This document shows positions 1 to 7,614 of a stretch of DNA of 37,193 bases, piece by piece. Under the pieces are notes generated by a model, which had not been told where the DNA came from, did not search any database, and saw only the letters and a program-made list of their open reading frames with translations. This DNA comes from DATCJY01 sp036562565 (GTDB taxonomy: Bacteria; Bacteroidota; Bacteroidia; Flavobacteriales_D; Sanyastnellaceae): NCBI GenBank assembly GCA_036562565.1, contig DATCJY010000084.1, forward strand, positions 1 through 37,193, read 5' to 3'. Numbering within the stretch: position 1 is the first letter of the stretch; each line of letters begins with the position of its first letter. The translations under genes and the position numbers were made by a program.

Positions 1-34
1 GGTTTAATCGTCTCACGCGGAGCGAGCAATAAAA

Positions 35-67
35 ACAAAAAGCGCATGAATCACTCCATGCGCTTTT
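35..67 (-). terminator. Rho-independent terminator of proS
   Basis: An 8-bp perfect hairpin (arms 41-48 and 57-64, AGCGCATG/CATGCGCT, 8-nt loop) lies just past the proS stop. Read on the minus strand it is followed by a T-rich tract (TTTTTGTTTTT). Read on the plus strand it is followed by TTTTA, so it may work in both directions. Confidence 0.8.
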
Positions 68-98
68 ATAATCTTAATATGGCTCCGAATTCCTTTCA

Positions 99-1577
99 TT
101 AATAGGCTCTAGCGAAAAGAACGCGTTGAGAAGAAGGTTTGCCTGTTACCATGCATTTGCCTTCTTCTTTACCCATGTCTAGAGGAATGCAGCGGATGGT
201 GGCTTTGGTTTCCTCTTTCACTTTTTCTTCGGTCTCTTTGGTACCGTCCCAGTGAGCGAGGAAGAAGCCGCCTTTTTCATCCAAGAGCTTTTTGAACTCT
301 TCATAGGTATCTACTTTGGTGATGTGCTCATCGCGGTAGAGGAGGGCTTGGTTGTAGAGATTGTCTTGGATGTCTTGCAACAATTGCTCGATGTATGCTG
401 CCGCACCTTCTTGCGGGATGGTGGTTTTAGCTCCGGTATCTCTGCGGGCAATCTCGATGGTGCCATTTTCGAGGTCTTTAGGACCGATGGCCACACGCAC
501 GGGAACCCCTTTGAGTTCGTACTCGGCAAATTTCCAACCGCTGCGCTTGGTATCGTCATCGTCATATTTCACGGTGATGCCTTTGGCTTTGAGCTCAGCC
601 ATGAGCGGTTGAATTTTTTCGCCAATGGTCTTTAGCTGTTCTTCGCCTTTGTAGATAGGCACAATTACCACATGGATAGGAGCGAGCTTAGGAGGCAGGC
701 GCAATCCTTGGTCATCGCTGTGTGTCATGATGAGTGCCCCCATGAGGCGGGTAGATACTCCCCAGGATGTTGCCCATACGTAATCCAACACCCCTTCTTT
801 GCTGGTGAATTTCACGTCAAACGCCTTGGCAAAGTTTTGCCCCAAGAAGTGAGAGGTACCGGCTTGCAATGCTTTTCCGTCCTGCATCAAAGCCTCGATG
901 CACATGGTGTCCAATGCACCGGCAAAGCGCTCGCTTTCGGATTTTCTACCTTTCACCACCGGCATGGCCATCCATTTTTCGGCAAACTCGGCATACACGT
1001 TGAGCATTTGCTCGGTTTCTTGTATGGCTTCTTGTGCAGTGGCGTGAGCGGTGTGGCCTTCTTGCCAGAGGAACTCGGCAGTGCGAAGGAACAGGCGCGT
1101 GCGCATTTCCCAGCGCACCACATTGGCCCATTGGTTTACCAAGATGGGCAAGTCGCGGTAGCTTTGAATCCAACCTTTGTATGTATTCCAGATAATGGCC
1201 TCGCTCGTTGGGCGCACAATGAGTTCTTCCTCCAGTTTGGACTCGCTGTCCACGATGAGTTTGCCCGGTTGGTTGGGATCTACTTTGAGGCGGTAGTGTG
1301 TCACTACGGCACATTCTTTCGCAAATCCTTCGGCATGACCTTCCTCTTTTTCCAAAAAGCTTTTGGGTACGAAAAGAGGGAAGTAGGCATTCTGGTGACC
1401 GGTATCTTTGAACATCTTGTCCAGCGCATCGCGCATTTTTTCCCAGATGGCGTAGCCATAGGGCTTGATGACCATGCAACCGCGCACGGCACTGTGCTCG
1501 GCAAGGTCAGCATTTATCACCAATTCATTGTACCATTTGGAGTAATCGGTAGCGCGTGGAGTTAGTTTTTCTGCCAT
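99..1577 (-). CDS. proS: Prolyl-tRNA synthetase, archaeal/eukaryote-like type
   Basis: Charges tRNA-Pro with proline in the cytoplasm. The 492-aa product has class II synthetase signatures: RPTSEAIIW, then RWEMRTRLFLRTAEFLWQEGHTAH (motif 2 region), then the SWGVSTRLMGALIMTHSDDQG segment, followed by an anticodon-binding domain (HVVIVPIYKG onward) and the C-terminal extension ending in ARAY. The length of about 490 aa without an inserted editing domain fits the short ProS form common in Bacteroidota. The frame is open to an upstream ATG at 1679, but that 34-residue extension is not conserved-looking; the ATG at 1577 begins MAEKLTPRATDYSKWYNEL, a normal N-terminus. A TAnnTTTG box lies about 50 bp upstream. 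It is divergent from the lipoprotein gene at 1694. Confidence 0.97.
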   Translation of the reverse strand: MAEKLTPRATDYSKWYNELVINADLAEHSAVRGCMVIKPYGYAIWEKMRDALDKMFKDTGHQNAYFPLFVPKSFLEKEEGHAEGFAKECAVVTHYRLKVDPNQPGKLIVDSESKLEEELIVRPTSEAIIWNTYKGWIQSYRDLPILVNQWANVVRWEMRTRLFLRTAEFLWQEGHTAHATAQEAIQETEQMLNVYAEFAEKWMAMPVVKGRKSESERFAGALDTMCIEALMQDGKALQAGTSHFLGQNFAKAFDVKFTSKEGVLDYVWATSWGVSTRLMGALIMTHSDDQGLRLPPKLAPIHVVIVPIYKGEEQLKTIGEKIQPLMAELKAKGITVKYDDDDTKRSGWKFAEYELKGVPVRVAIGPKDLENGTIEIARRDTGAKTTIPQEGAAAYIEQLLQDIQDNLYNQALLYRDEHITKVDTYEEFKKLLDEKGGFFLAHWDGTKETEEKVKEETKATIRCIPLDMGKEEGKCMVTGKPSSQRVLFARAY

Positions 1578-1623
1578 GTTGTTGGTATGATTGTTGTCAA
1601 AAAAATCCAAAATTAAACGGTCG

Positions 1624-1631
1624 CAAAAGTA
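1624..1631 (-). promoter_or_regulatory. Putative -7 promoter box of proS
   Basis: The minus strand reads TACTTTTG, a full match to the Bacteroidota -7 element TAnnTTTG, 47 nt upstream of the proS start. I could not find a convincing -33 TTTG/TTG at the usual spacing. It sits only 18 bp from a divergent box for the plus-strand gene. Confidence 0.5.
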
Positions 1632-1649
1632 GATAAGCAGCAAGCGTCT

Positions 1650-1657
1650 TATATTTG
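1650..1657 (+). promoter_or_regulatory. Putative -7 promoter box of the lipoprotein gene
   Basis: TATATTTG matches TAnnTTTG exactly and lies 36 nt before the ATG at 1694. With the proS box at 1624-1631 it forms a compact divergent promoter region. No clear -33 element was found. Confidence 0.5.
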
Positions 1658-1693
1658 ATAAGAATAAGTTTCTCACCAAAAAATTATACCGCC

Positions 1694-2854
1694 ATGAAAA
1701 AGATGCTCATAATCCCCTCCGTTTTGGCACTAGTGCTCACCTCGTGTGTGCAAGGGAAGTTGGCTACCACCGGCTCCTATGAGAACGATGAGGTGTACTT
1801 CAGCAAAGGTGACACCTTCATAACTGAAGTGGAGGAGGCGGCAGCTGCTGTGGACAATGCTGATCAAAACAATGGCGAGTATTACGATGAGGAAGACTAC
1901 TACAGCGGCAATACCGGCCAGTCCACCAATAACTATTACGGCAATGTCTATAACAACTATGGTTATGGCGGTTACGGTTTCAACACCTTTGGTTGGAACT
2001 ACGGATATTCCCCTTGGGGATGGAGCCCCTATAATGGATGGAATACATACTACGGCTGGGGATTGGGATATGGCTATAGCTATGGTTTTTGGCCCTATAA
2101 TACATGGGGGCTTTATACCGGCTACAACTTCGGTGGCTGGTATTCGCCTTACTACTACTATCCGGGAGGTTATTACCCGGGAGGTTATTACATCGGCAAA
2201 CCGATTGGCAGCGACCGCCATCCCGCAGGAGGCATAGTTTACGGCCCTCGCGGTTCAGTTTCAGCCGGAACCACATTGGGCAGCTCCACGTTGGGTGGCC
2301 AATACGGCAACCGTCCGAAAAGCATTCTCAATGGCGATACACCGACACCTGCAACAGGCGTAGGCAAGCCCAATCCAGCTACCCACAACGCGCTCCGTCC
2401 CGTGAACAACAGTGGCAATAATGTGACTCCAAAATCAGGCGTCAACACCAACCGCGGTACTGTCACCAAGGGCACTTCCACTAGGGATAACGGCACTGTG
2501 AGCCCAAGCAAGAACAGCGGCAATAACAACACCTACCGCAACAACAACGGCAACAACCGGCCGAGCAATAACCCCGGTGTGAGTCCGTCAACACGTCCGT
2601 CCAATAACGGCAACCGTGAAAACGCACGTCCAAGCGTTAACAGTACCACCCGTCCGAGCACGCCAAGTACACCAAGTACACCAAGCACACGCTCCTACGA
2701 TGCCCCACGCAGCAGCAGTCCGAGTCCGACCTATAACAACAGCGGCAGTCGCGGCAGCAGTGGAGGAGGCTCATTCGGTGGTGGTTCTACCGGAGGAGGA
2801 GGAAGTCGTTCGTCCAGCGGTGGAGCAGGTTCGTCAGGAGCTCGCAACCGCTAA
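1694..2854 (+). CDS. Gly/Tyr/Trp-rich low-complexity lipoprotein
   Basis: A 386-aa predicted lipoprotein of unknown function. The start at 1694 gives a clean lipoprotein signal (MKKMLIIPSVLALVLTSC, Cys18); the frame runs open 13 codons further upstream but that would spoil the signal. After an acidic stretch (about 45-70) comes a Tyr/Gly/Trp/Asn-rich block (about 75-170, with GGYYPGGYY repeats), then an Asn/Pro/Thr/Ser-rich region (about 230-345) with a TPSTPSTPST run coded by 9-nt repeats near 2660-2688, and a Gly/Ser-rich tail. No known domain is visible; the composition resembles surface-exposed or matrix-associated proteins of Bacteroidota. It is followed after 41 bp by a FadL-like outer-membrane protein gene, so the two are probably co-transcribed. 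Confidence 0.85.
   Translation: MKKMLIIPSVLALVLTSCVQGKLATTGSYENDEVYFSKGDTFITEVEEAAAAVDNADQNNGEYYDEEDYYSGNTGQSTNNYYGNVYNNYGYGGYGFNTFGWNYGYSPWGWSPYNGWNTYYGWGLGYGYSYGFWPYNTWGLYTGYNFGGWYSPYYYYPGGYYPGGYYIGKPIGSDRHPAGGIVYGPRGSVSAGTTLGSSTLGGQYGNRPKSILNGDTPTPATGVGKPNPATHNALRPVNNSGNNVTPKSGVNTNRGTVTKGTSTRDNGTVSPSKNSGNNNTYRNNNGNNRPSNNPGVSPSTRPSNNGNRENARPSVNSTTRPSTPSTPSTPSTRSYDAPRSSSPSPTYNNSGSRGSSGGGSFGGGSTGGGGSRSSSGGAGSSGARNR
2660..2688 (+). repeat. 9-nt tandem repeat inside lipoprotein gene
   Basis: About three in-frame copies of a 9-nt unit (ACGCCAAGT, ACACCAAGT, ACACCAAGC) encode the STPSTPST run. The number of copies is small, and any change in unit number would keep the reading frame. Confidence 0.7.
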
Positions 2855-2895
2855 TGGATGTATAAAACATAGAATTAATTTATTGCTCTATTCCA

Positions 2896-4353
2896 ATGAA
2901 AAAGATAGTCATAGCTGCTGTCCTGGCTGCGCTTAGCTTGGATTTGGCCGCACAGAATGAGGTGGATGCCTTGCGTTTTTCGCAAAATGAGTTTCCCGTT
3001 ACCGGCAGAACCCTCGGCATGGCCGGAGCCTTTGGCGCAGTGGGAGCAGACCAGAGCAACCTCTTCACCAACCCTGCAGGCCTCGGTGGATACAAGCGAA
3101 GAAACTTCGATATCTCCTTTGCGCTGCACGATGTGACAACAAACGCCAATTATCGCGGCAGCATCAACGAGCATGCGCGTTCGCGTTTCAACCTCAACAG
3201 CATCGGCCTCATAGGTCACAAGGAGGTTGAAGACAGCCCTTGGAAATCGGTGAATTTTGGGTTTGCACATGCCAAGTCCAACAATTTCTATCAGAACCTC
3301 TCCATCGGTGGCATCAGCGGAGGTACGACTCTCATGGACCAGTTTGCCGATGAGGCAGCAGGCATTCACCCTGATGACCTCATGAGTGCGCGTCCATTTG
3401 GTGCGGGCCTGGCTTATCAGACCTATGCCATCGATCCGGTGGACACCTTGGGTACGAGTTATTATGCCAATTCATATACCGGTGATATCCTGCAGAACAA
3501 ACGCATCCAGCGCACCGGAGTGCAAAGTGAAACTGCATTTGGTGTAGCGGGTAATTACGATAACCTGTTGTGGATTGGTATGTCGCTCAACTTCACAAGT
3601 GTGCGTTTCAGGGAGCTCTCTAACTATACTGAGAATTTTGCCAACGACCCGGCTAACGACCTCTCGGATTTGAGTTATAAAGAAAACCTCTATTCCGATG
3701 GTACAGGTGTGAGCCTGAAAATCGGTGCTGTGGTATTGCCTACCGATTGGATGCGTGTGGGGGCAGCTTTTCACACGGCTTCCCGCATCACCTTCACAGA
3801 TACCTATACAGCCGATATGCGCAGTACGGAGCGCCTTGGAGTTACGTGGTCGCAGAGTTCGCCAACCTTGATTACTGAATACTCTGTGCGTACACCTGCG
3901 CGCTATCTGGCCAATGTGGCGTTCATCATTGCAAAGCAAGCCGTGGTGGCATTGGATTATGATTATGCCGCTTATGATAAAATGAAGATGGACGGCCTGC
4001 ACAACAATACCTACAATTATGCACCGGAGAACGAGACCATCAGCATGGTTTATAAAGGTGTTCACCGCTTAAGAGCAGGAGTGGAGTTTCGCCCTCTACA
4101 GGCAGTGCGACTCAGAGCCGGTACCATTTATCAGCAAAGTCCGTTTGTGAGTGGCGTAGGGGCAGAGACGGCACCTAAGATGACTTACACAGGCGGCATT
4201 GGCTATTTCTTCGATTATTTCATGATTGATTTCGGATTGGCATATACACACAACAAGGAGTCTTATTATCTCTATAATCCGGCTTACGTGGATGCAGCAG
4301 GTCTCAAGACCAGTCGTTTCATGGGGCTGATATCCATCGGAATGCGCTATTAG
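2896..4353 (+). CDS. FadL/OmpP1-like outer-membrane beta-barrel protein
   Basis: A 485-aa predicted outer-membrane transporter of the OMPP1/FadL/TodX type, a family that moves hydrophobic compounds across the outer membrane; the substrate here is unknown. It has a short signal peptide (residues 1 to about 19, ending LAAQ). Next comes the family-typical N-terminal segment GRTLGMAGAFGAVGADQSNLFTNPAG, where GAFGAVGAD and NPAG are the recognisable parts. Alternating aromatic beta-strand sequence fills the rest, and the protein ends in an aromatic residue (MRY), as BAM-assembled barrels do. The gene follows the Gly/Tyr-rich lipoprotein by 41 bp and ends at a strong terminator. Family assignment is good; physiological role is inference. 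Confidence 0.85.
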   Translation: MKKIVIAAVLAALSLDLAAQNEVDALRFSQNEFPVTGRTLGMAGAFGAVGADQSNLFTNPAGLGGYKRRNFDISFALHDVTTNANYRGSINEHARSRFNLNSIGLIGHKEVEDSPWKSVNFGFAHAKSNNFYQNLSIGGISGGTTLMDQFADEAAGIHPDDLMSARPFGAGLAYQTYAIDPVDTLGTSYYANSYTGDILQNKRIQRTGVQSETAFGVAGNYDNLLWIGMSLNFTSVRFRELSNYTENFANDPANDLSDLSYKENLYSDGTGVSLKIGAVVLPTDWMRVGAAFHTASRITFTDTYTADMRSTERLGVTWSQSSPTLITEYSVRTPARYLANVAFIIAKQAVVALDYDYAAYDKMKMDGLHNNTYNYAPENETISMVYKGVHRLRAGVEFRPLQAVRLRAGTIYQQSPFVSGVGAETAPKMTYTGGIGYFFDYFMIDFGLAYTHNKESYYLYNPAYVDAAGLKTSRFMGLISIGMRY

Positions 4354-4380
4354 AATTAAACTCAAACTGAAAAAGCACAT

Positions 4381-4419
4381 AAAAAAAGCCTCTCACGAAG
4401 GAATGTGAGAGGCTTTTTT
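4381..4419. terminator. Bidirectional terminator between convergent genes
   Basis: A perfect 9-bp stem (4388-4396 GCCTCTCAC, 4405-4413 GTGAGAGGC) is flanked by seven A's before and six T's after. It can end the FadL-like gene on + and the FnIII gene on -. Confidence 0.9.
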
Positions 4420-4451
4420 GTTTTTATGCTTTTTGGGTCAATTCATACAAG

Positions 4452-5057
4452 TTACGCCACAAATGCAATGAAAGGCTCCGACCAAGGACCTAGGCCATCG
4501 TTGCCGAGTGCAGCTACACGGATTTGGTAGTCGCATTTGGCTTTTGGGACGATGAGGGTGGTCTTGGAGCAGGTCACCACTTTGCGATGCACCTCTTTGC
4601 TGTTAAAGGGTGTGTATTCGATGATATAACTGGAAGCACCGCGTACAGGCTTCCATTTCATTTTGACGCTAGACGGAAAATCACCCAGTTTGGTAATCAG
4701 GTCATTTACCTTTTCCAGGTGCCTGACCGTCTTTCTGGGGCGACTGAGGTGGAAGCCGGAGAGCTCAAGCATGTTGGTGTCATCCATGGCTTCGCGTTGT
4801 ACATACTCCGCCAAGCGGTCCAGCATTGCACGGTAATTCATCGCTAAAGCTTTGCGGTAAGTCTTGTGAAGCAATGTGTTCTTTGGTTGCGCAAGTTCTT
4901 GACTCAAAGCTTCACGGATGTTGGCCATCTCCTCAAGTGAAGGATCAGGGGCAGGAAACAAAGACGGCAAGCTAGCAATGTTGTACTCAACTTTTTTTCC
5001 GAAGGAAACAAGTTTAGACAAAGGCATTTTGCGGAAATCGTGGTTTATTTTCCTCAT
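4452..5057 (-). CDS. Small FnIII-domain protein without signal peptide
   Basis: A 201-aa protein. Residues 1 to about 105 look mainly helical and include a FGKKVEYNIASLPSLFPAPDPS segment; residues from about 115 to the end form a fibronectin type III-like fold (KWKPVRGASSYIIEYTPF, then YQIRVAALGNDGLGPWSEP, the typical W..V.GA..Y and Y..RV.A....G.GPWS marks). There is no signal peptide or lipobox, so it should be cytoplasmic or use a non-Sec export route. Similar signal-less FnIII proteins are common in Bacteroidota and lack an assigned function. The gene is monocistronic, with a terminator at 4381-4419 and a hairpin-rich upstream region. Confidence 0.8.
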   Translation of the reverse strand: MRKINHDFRKMPLSKLVSFGKKVEYNIASLPSLFPAPDPSLEEMANIREALSQELAQPKNTLLHKTYRKALAMNYRAMLDRLAEYVQREAMDDTNMLELSGFHLSRPRKTVRHLEKVNDLITKLGDFPSSVKMKWKPVRGASSYIIEYTPFNSKEVHRKVVTCSKTTLIVPKAKCDYQIRVAALGNDGLGPWSEPFIAFVA

Positions 5058-5351
5058 AGTTAGGTGTAAAGAAGTTGGTTTTTAATTTCTCAATATGATG
5101 TTTATCATAAATGCACGGCCTTAAACGCTCTCGGTGGAGTATTAGTTACTCCAGCTGATGGATTAAATTATGAACAGGGTGTTAAGGTGTTGTGATTGAA
5201 TTTGTTATTAGCGTTTAATTCTATCCCACCCCGGTTGGGGTAAAATGCAATAGGCATCTGAAAGGATATGATTCATGTTAGGATATAAAAGAAAAAACGC
5301 CCTGACTTGGAGAGAAATAAAATGGGAGATGCCTGTGTTTTTGGTTGAAGG

Positions 5352-5365
5352 TTGAATGCATTCAA
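5352..5365. promoter_or_regulatory. Perfect 14-bp palindrome upstream of clc
   Basis: TTGAATGCATTCAA is a perfect palindrome located 21 bp before a -7-like TATATTCG (5387-5394), so it covers the place where the -33 element of a clc promoter would be. This is the arrangement expected of an operator. The regulator is unknown. Confidence 0.4.
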
Positions 5366-5386
5366 TTACTACGCAACAGCATTTCC

Positions 5387-5394
5387 TATATTCG
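5387..5394 (+). promoter_or_regulatory. Possible -7 promoter box of clc
   Basis: TATATTCG differs from TAnnTTTG at one base and lies 64 nt before the clc start. The leader that would follow begins with a small hairpin (GTTCTC 5394-5399, GAGAAC 5407-5412). Confidence 0.35.
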
Positions 5395-5458
5395 TTCTCC
5401 GAAAAAGAGAACCAGCCGTGAACCAGCTTCATGCCGAGTTCCCGGGTAACCGCAAGGA

Positions 5459-6865
5459 ATGGAGTATCGAATCAAGAGAAAACTAATTGCTATCAGAACG
5501 CATAAGTGGGTAGCTAGGCCGTACAAATACCTCAGGCGCACCTATGATAAAGCCGCACAAACAAATGCCCACCTCAAAGATCAATTGCTGGAGTTTCTGC
5601 CCTATATAGTGGCAGCGGTGATTACAGGAGCATTGGCCGTAGGCTACAGTGCCATTTTCCATTTGTCAGAGGAGTTGTCCTTTTTCATTTACCGTCAAAA
5701 CAAAGCACTGATGTTCATTGTGACACCGGTGATGTTCTTATTGTCGTGGTGGTTGGTGAGAAGGTATGCCCCGTTATCAAAAGGAAGTGGTATTCCGCAA
5801 GTGATGGCCGCTGTGGAATTGACTGAGCCGAATAAAACCCACCTCATCAAGAAGCTCCTCAGCTTGCGCATTATTCTTATCAAGATACTCTCCAGTGCTG
5901 TCAAGGTAGTTGGAGGAGGTATAGCAGGTAGGGAAGGGCCTACCATTCAGATATCGAGTTCCATCTTTAACAAGATCTACCATTGGTTGCCCTCGTGGTG
6001 GATGCCGATATCACAACGCAATATGCTTATTGCCGGTGCAGCTTCGGGGTTGGCAGCTGCCTTTAATACACCACTCGGTGGAATCATCTTCGCAATTGAA
6101 GAGCTGTCAAAGTTTCATTTTCGCAACTATATCTATCCGTTGTTTATTGCCATCATCATTGCGGGTCTTACTGCGCAAGGATTAACGGGATCCTATCTCT
6201 ACCTAGGTTACCCGATCACGGATATCAGTGGATTTAAAGTATATGGTGGAATCCTTGTGGTGGCGGCAGCATGTGGTTTTCTTGGCGCCAAGATGTGCAA
6301 TTGGATACTTGCCTTCATGCGTTTTGTCAATGGTTATAAGAATACATTGAAGCAAGGCGCTATTGTAGTAGCATGTGCTTTGGTAGTAGCAACATTCATT
6401 TACTTCCTCGGCACGGAGACCATGGGCTCCGGTAAAGAGATAATGGAACGCACACTTTTCACCGCGAATAAAACGGTGGATTGGTACCTGCCTTTCGTGC
6501 GCATTGGTGGATTGGTTACCTCCTTTGGATTTGGTGGAGCGGGAGGTGTGTTTGCACCATCGTTGAGTTCAGGTGCAAGCCTGGGGGCATTGGTAGCAGA
6601 GTGGTTCGGTATCACCGGTAGCAATGCAAACATTGTCATCTTGGTGGGAATGGCGAGCTTTCTTACCGCAGTGACACGTGCACCTTTTACTTCGGCCATC
6701 ATCATCTTCGAGATGACCGACCGTCACAGCATCATTTTCTTCTTGTTACTGGGAACACTGGTGTCCAATATCATTGCTGTAACAGTGCACAAGCGGTCGT
6801 TTTATTCAATACTCAAGGAAAATTATTTACACGAGGTGGAAAAGGATGATGTACCTCAGAAGTAA
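5459..6865 (+). CDS. ClC-family H+/Cl- antiporter
   Basis: A 468-aa inner-membrane ClC protein that exchanges chloride for protons. The family motifs are all present: GSGIPQ (109-114), GREGP (157-161, with the gating glutamate at 159), GLAAAFNTPLGGIIFAIEE (about 197-215, the last Glu matching the intracellular proton glutamate of the antiporters), and GGAGGVFAPSLSSGASLG near residue 360. Both glutamates being present supports antiport rather than a channel. There is no C-terminal CBS pair, so it is the short form. About ten hydrophobic segments are visible. It starts at the ATG at 5459 after a weak AAGGA, and runs alone, convergent with the YigZ gene. Confidence 0.93.
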   Translation: MEYRIKRKLIAIRTHKWVARPYKYLRRTYDKAAQTNAHLKDQLLEFLPYIVAAVITGALAVGYSAIFHLSEELSFFIYRQNKALMFIVTPVMFLLSWWLVRRYAPLSKGSGIPQVMAAVELTEPNKTHLIKKLLSLRIILIKILSSAVKVVGGGIAGREGPTIQISSSIFNKIYHWLPSWWMPISQRNMLIAGAASGLAAAFNTPLGGIIFAIEELSKFHFRNYIYPLFIAIIIAGLTAQGLTGSYLYLGYPITDISGFKVYGGILVVAAACGFLGAKMCNWILAFMRFVNGYKNTLKQGAIVVACALVVATFIYFLGTETMGSGKEIMERTLFTANKTVDWYLPFVRIGGLVTSFGFGGAGGVFAPSLSSGASLGALVAEWFGITGSNANIVILVGMASFLTAVTRAPFTSAIIIFEMTDRHSIIFFLLLGTLVSNIIAVTVHKRSFYSILKENYLHEVEKDDVPQK

Positions 6866-6888
6866 GCGAGGAGATTTTGGATAGAGAA

Positions 6889-7614
6889 TTACATCACCCC
6901 CAACAACTCCAACTCTGCACTGGTCCAGTCTTCCAAGTGCTTATCCAAAATGGGGGCAGCACTCATGCTAAGGAGAAATTCAAGTTCGCAAGTGTTCTCA
7001 AAGCGTGAGTCGATTTTTTCCATGCCAAGCTCTTTGAGCACTTTCATCACTTGTGGCATGAGGTCATAACCAAAGGAGAGTTTGTAATGATTGAGAACAG
7101 GCTTCTCAATGATGTTCGCAGCTTCAAGACAAAGTTTGGAAGTGGTCTTGTATGCATCAATCAAACCTCCTGTGCCTAGTTTGGTGCCACCAAAGTATCG
7201 CACCACGGCAATAAGGATGTTCGTTACATCAAATGATTGTATTTGTCCGAAGATGGGCTTGCCTGCCGTGCCGGATGGCTCACCGTCATCATTCATCCGA
7301 AAGCGTTGCTTGTCCCAACCCAGTCGCCATGCATAACACACATGCGTTGCCGAGTGATGTTCTTTCCAAAGCCCGTCAATGATTGATTTGATTTCTTCTT
7401 CCGTTTTTACCGGAAACGCATAACCCAAATGACGACTACCGAGTACACGATACTGTGCCTCGGTAGCCGCTTCAATGGTTTTATATGTCAGCGTGTTGTT
7501 GATGGTCTTTCCTTGTCTTACGTTTAGAGTCCGGAGCTCTGTACTTTTAGTTTTTGATAGCAGCAATTCCCGGAAGGTCGATGCCTTCAAGAGCTTCAAG
7601 CATAGCGCCACCAC
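6889..7614 (-). CDS. IMPACT/YigZ family protein, start codon uncertain
   Basis: The frame encodes a YigZ/IMPACT protein, a family linked to translation control but without a settled bacterial function. Visible family marks are YKTIEAATEAQYRVLGSRHLGYAFPV, HVCYAWRL, the NDDGEPSGTAGKPI box and VRYFGGTKLGTGGLIDAYKT, followed by the C-terminal ferredoxin-like domain. The family N-terminus normally starts a few residues before YKTI, but no ATG, GTG or TTG exists there: the nearest ones (ATG 7614, GTG 7611, TTG 7599, 7590 and 7566) all lie inside the 3' end of pgk. An ATC at 7503, seven bases after AGGA, sits where a start would be expected. The gene follows pgk directly and is almost surely co-transcribed with it. 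Confidence 0.85.
   Translation of the reverse strand: MVALCLKLLKASTFRELLLSKTKSTELRTLNVRQGKTINNTLTYKTIEAATEAQYRVLGSRHLGYAFPVKTEEEIKSIIDGLWKEHHSATHVCYAWRLGWDKQRFRMNDDGEPSGTAGKPIFGQIQSFDVTNILIAVVRYFGGTKLGTGGLIDAYKTTSKLCLEAANIIEKPVLNHYKLSFGYDLMPQVMKVLKELGMEKIDSRFENTCELEFLLSMSAAPILDKHLEDWTSAELELLGVM

Larger units (their letters stand above)
5058..5458. other. 400-bp intergenic region with several inverted repeats
   Basis: This gap separates the divergent FnIII and ClC genes. It holds a 7-bp hairpin (5135-5141/5147-5153), a CCCC-GGTT-GGGG hairpin near 5230-5241, an 8-bp inverted repeat with 67-nt spacing (AGGCATCT 5252-5259, AGATGCCT 5327-5334), a perfect 14-bp palindrome (5352-5365) and a 6-bp hairpin (5394-5399/5407-5412). 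No convincing protein-coding frame is present; the one longer minus-strand frame (5208-5432) has unnatural composition. Regulatory sites or a small RNA are possible. Confidence 0.5.

Noticed and set aside
672..1565. A 297-codon plus-strand open frame
   Set aside because: It lies antisense within proS, which is strongly conserved in sequence; the translation resembles no protein family. It is a shadow of codon use.
5208..5432. A 74-codon minus-strand frame in the intergenic region
   Set aside because: Composition is unlike the neighbouring proteins, it lacks similarity to anything known, and it overlaps the palindrome and likely clc promoter.
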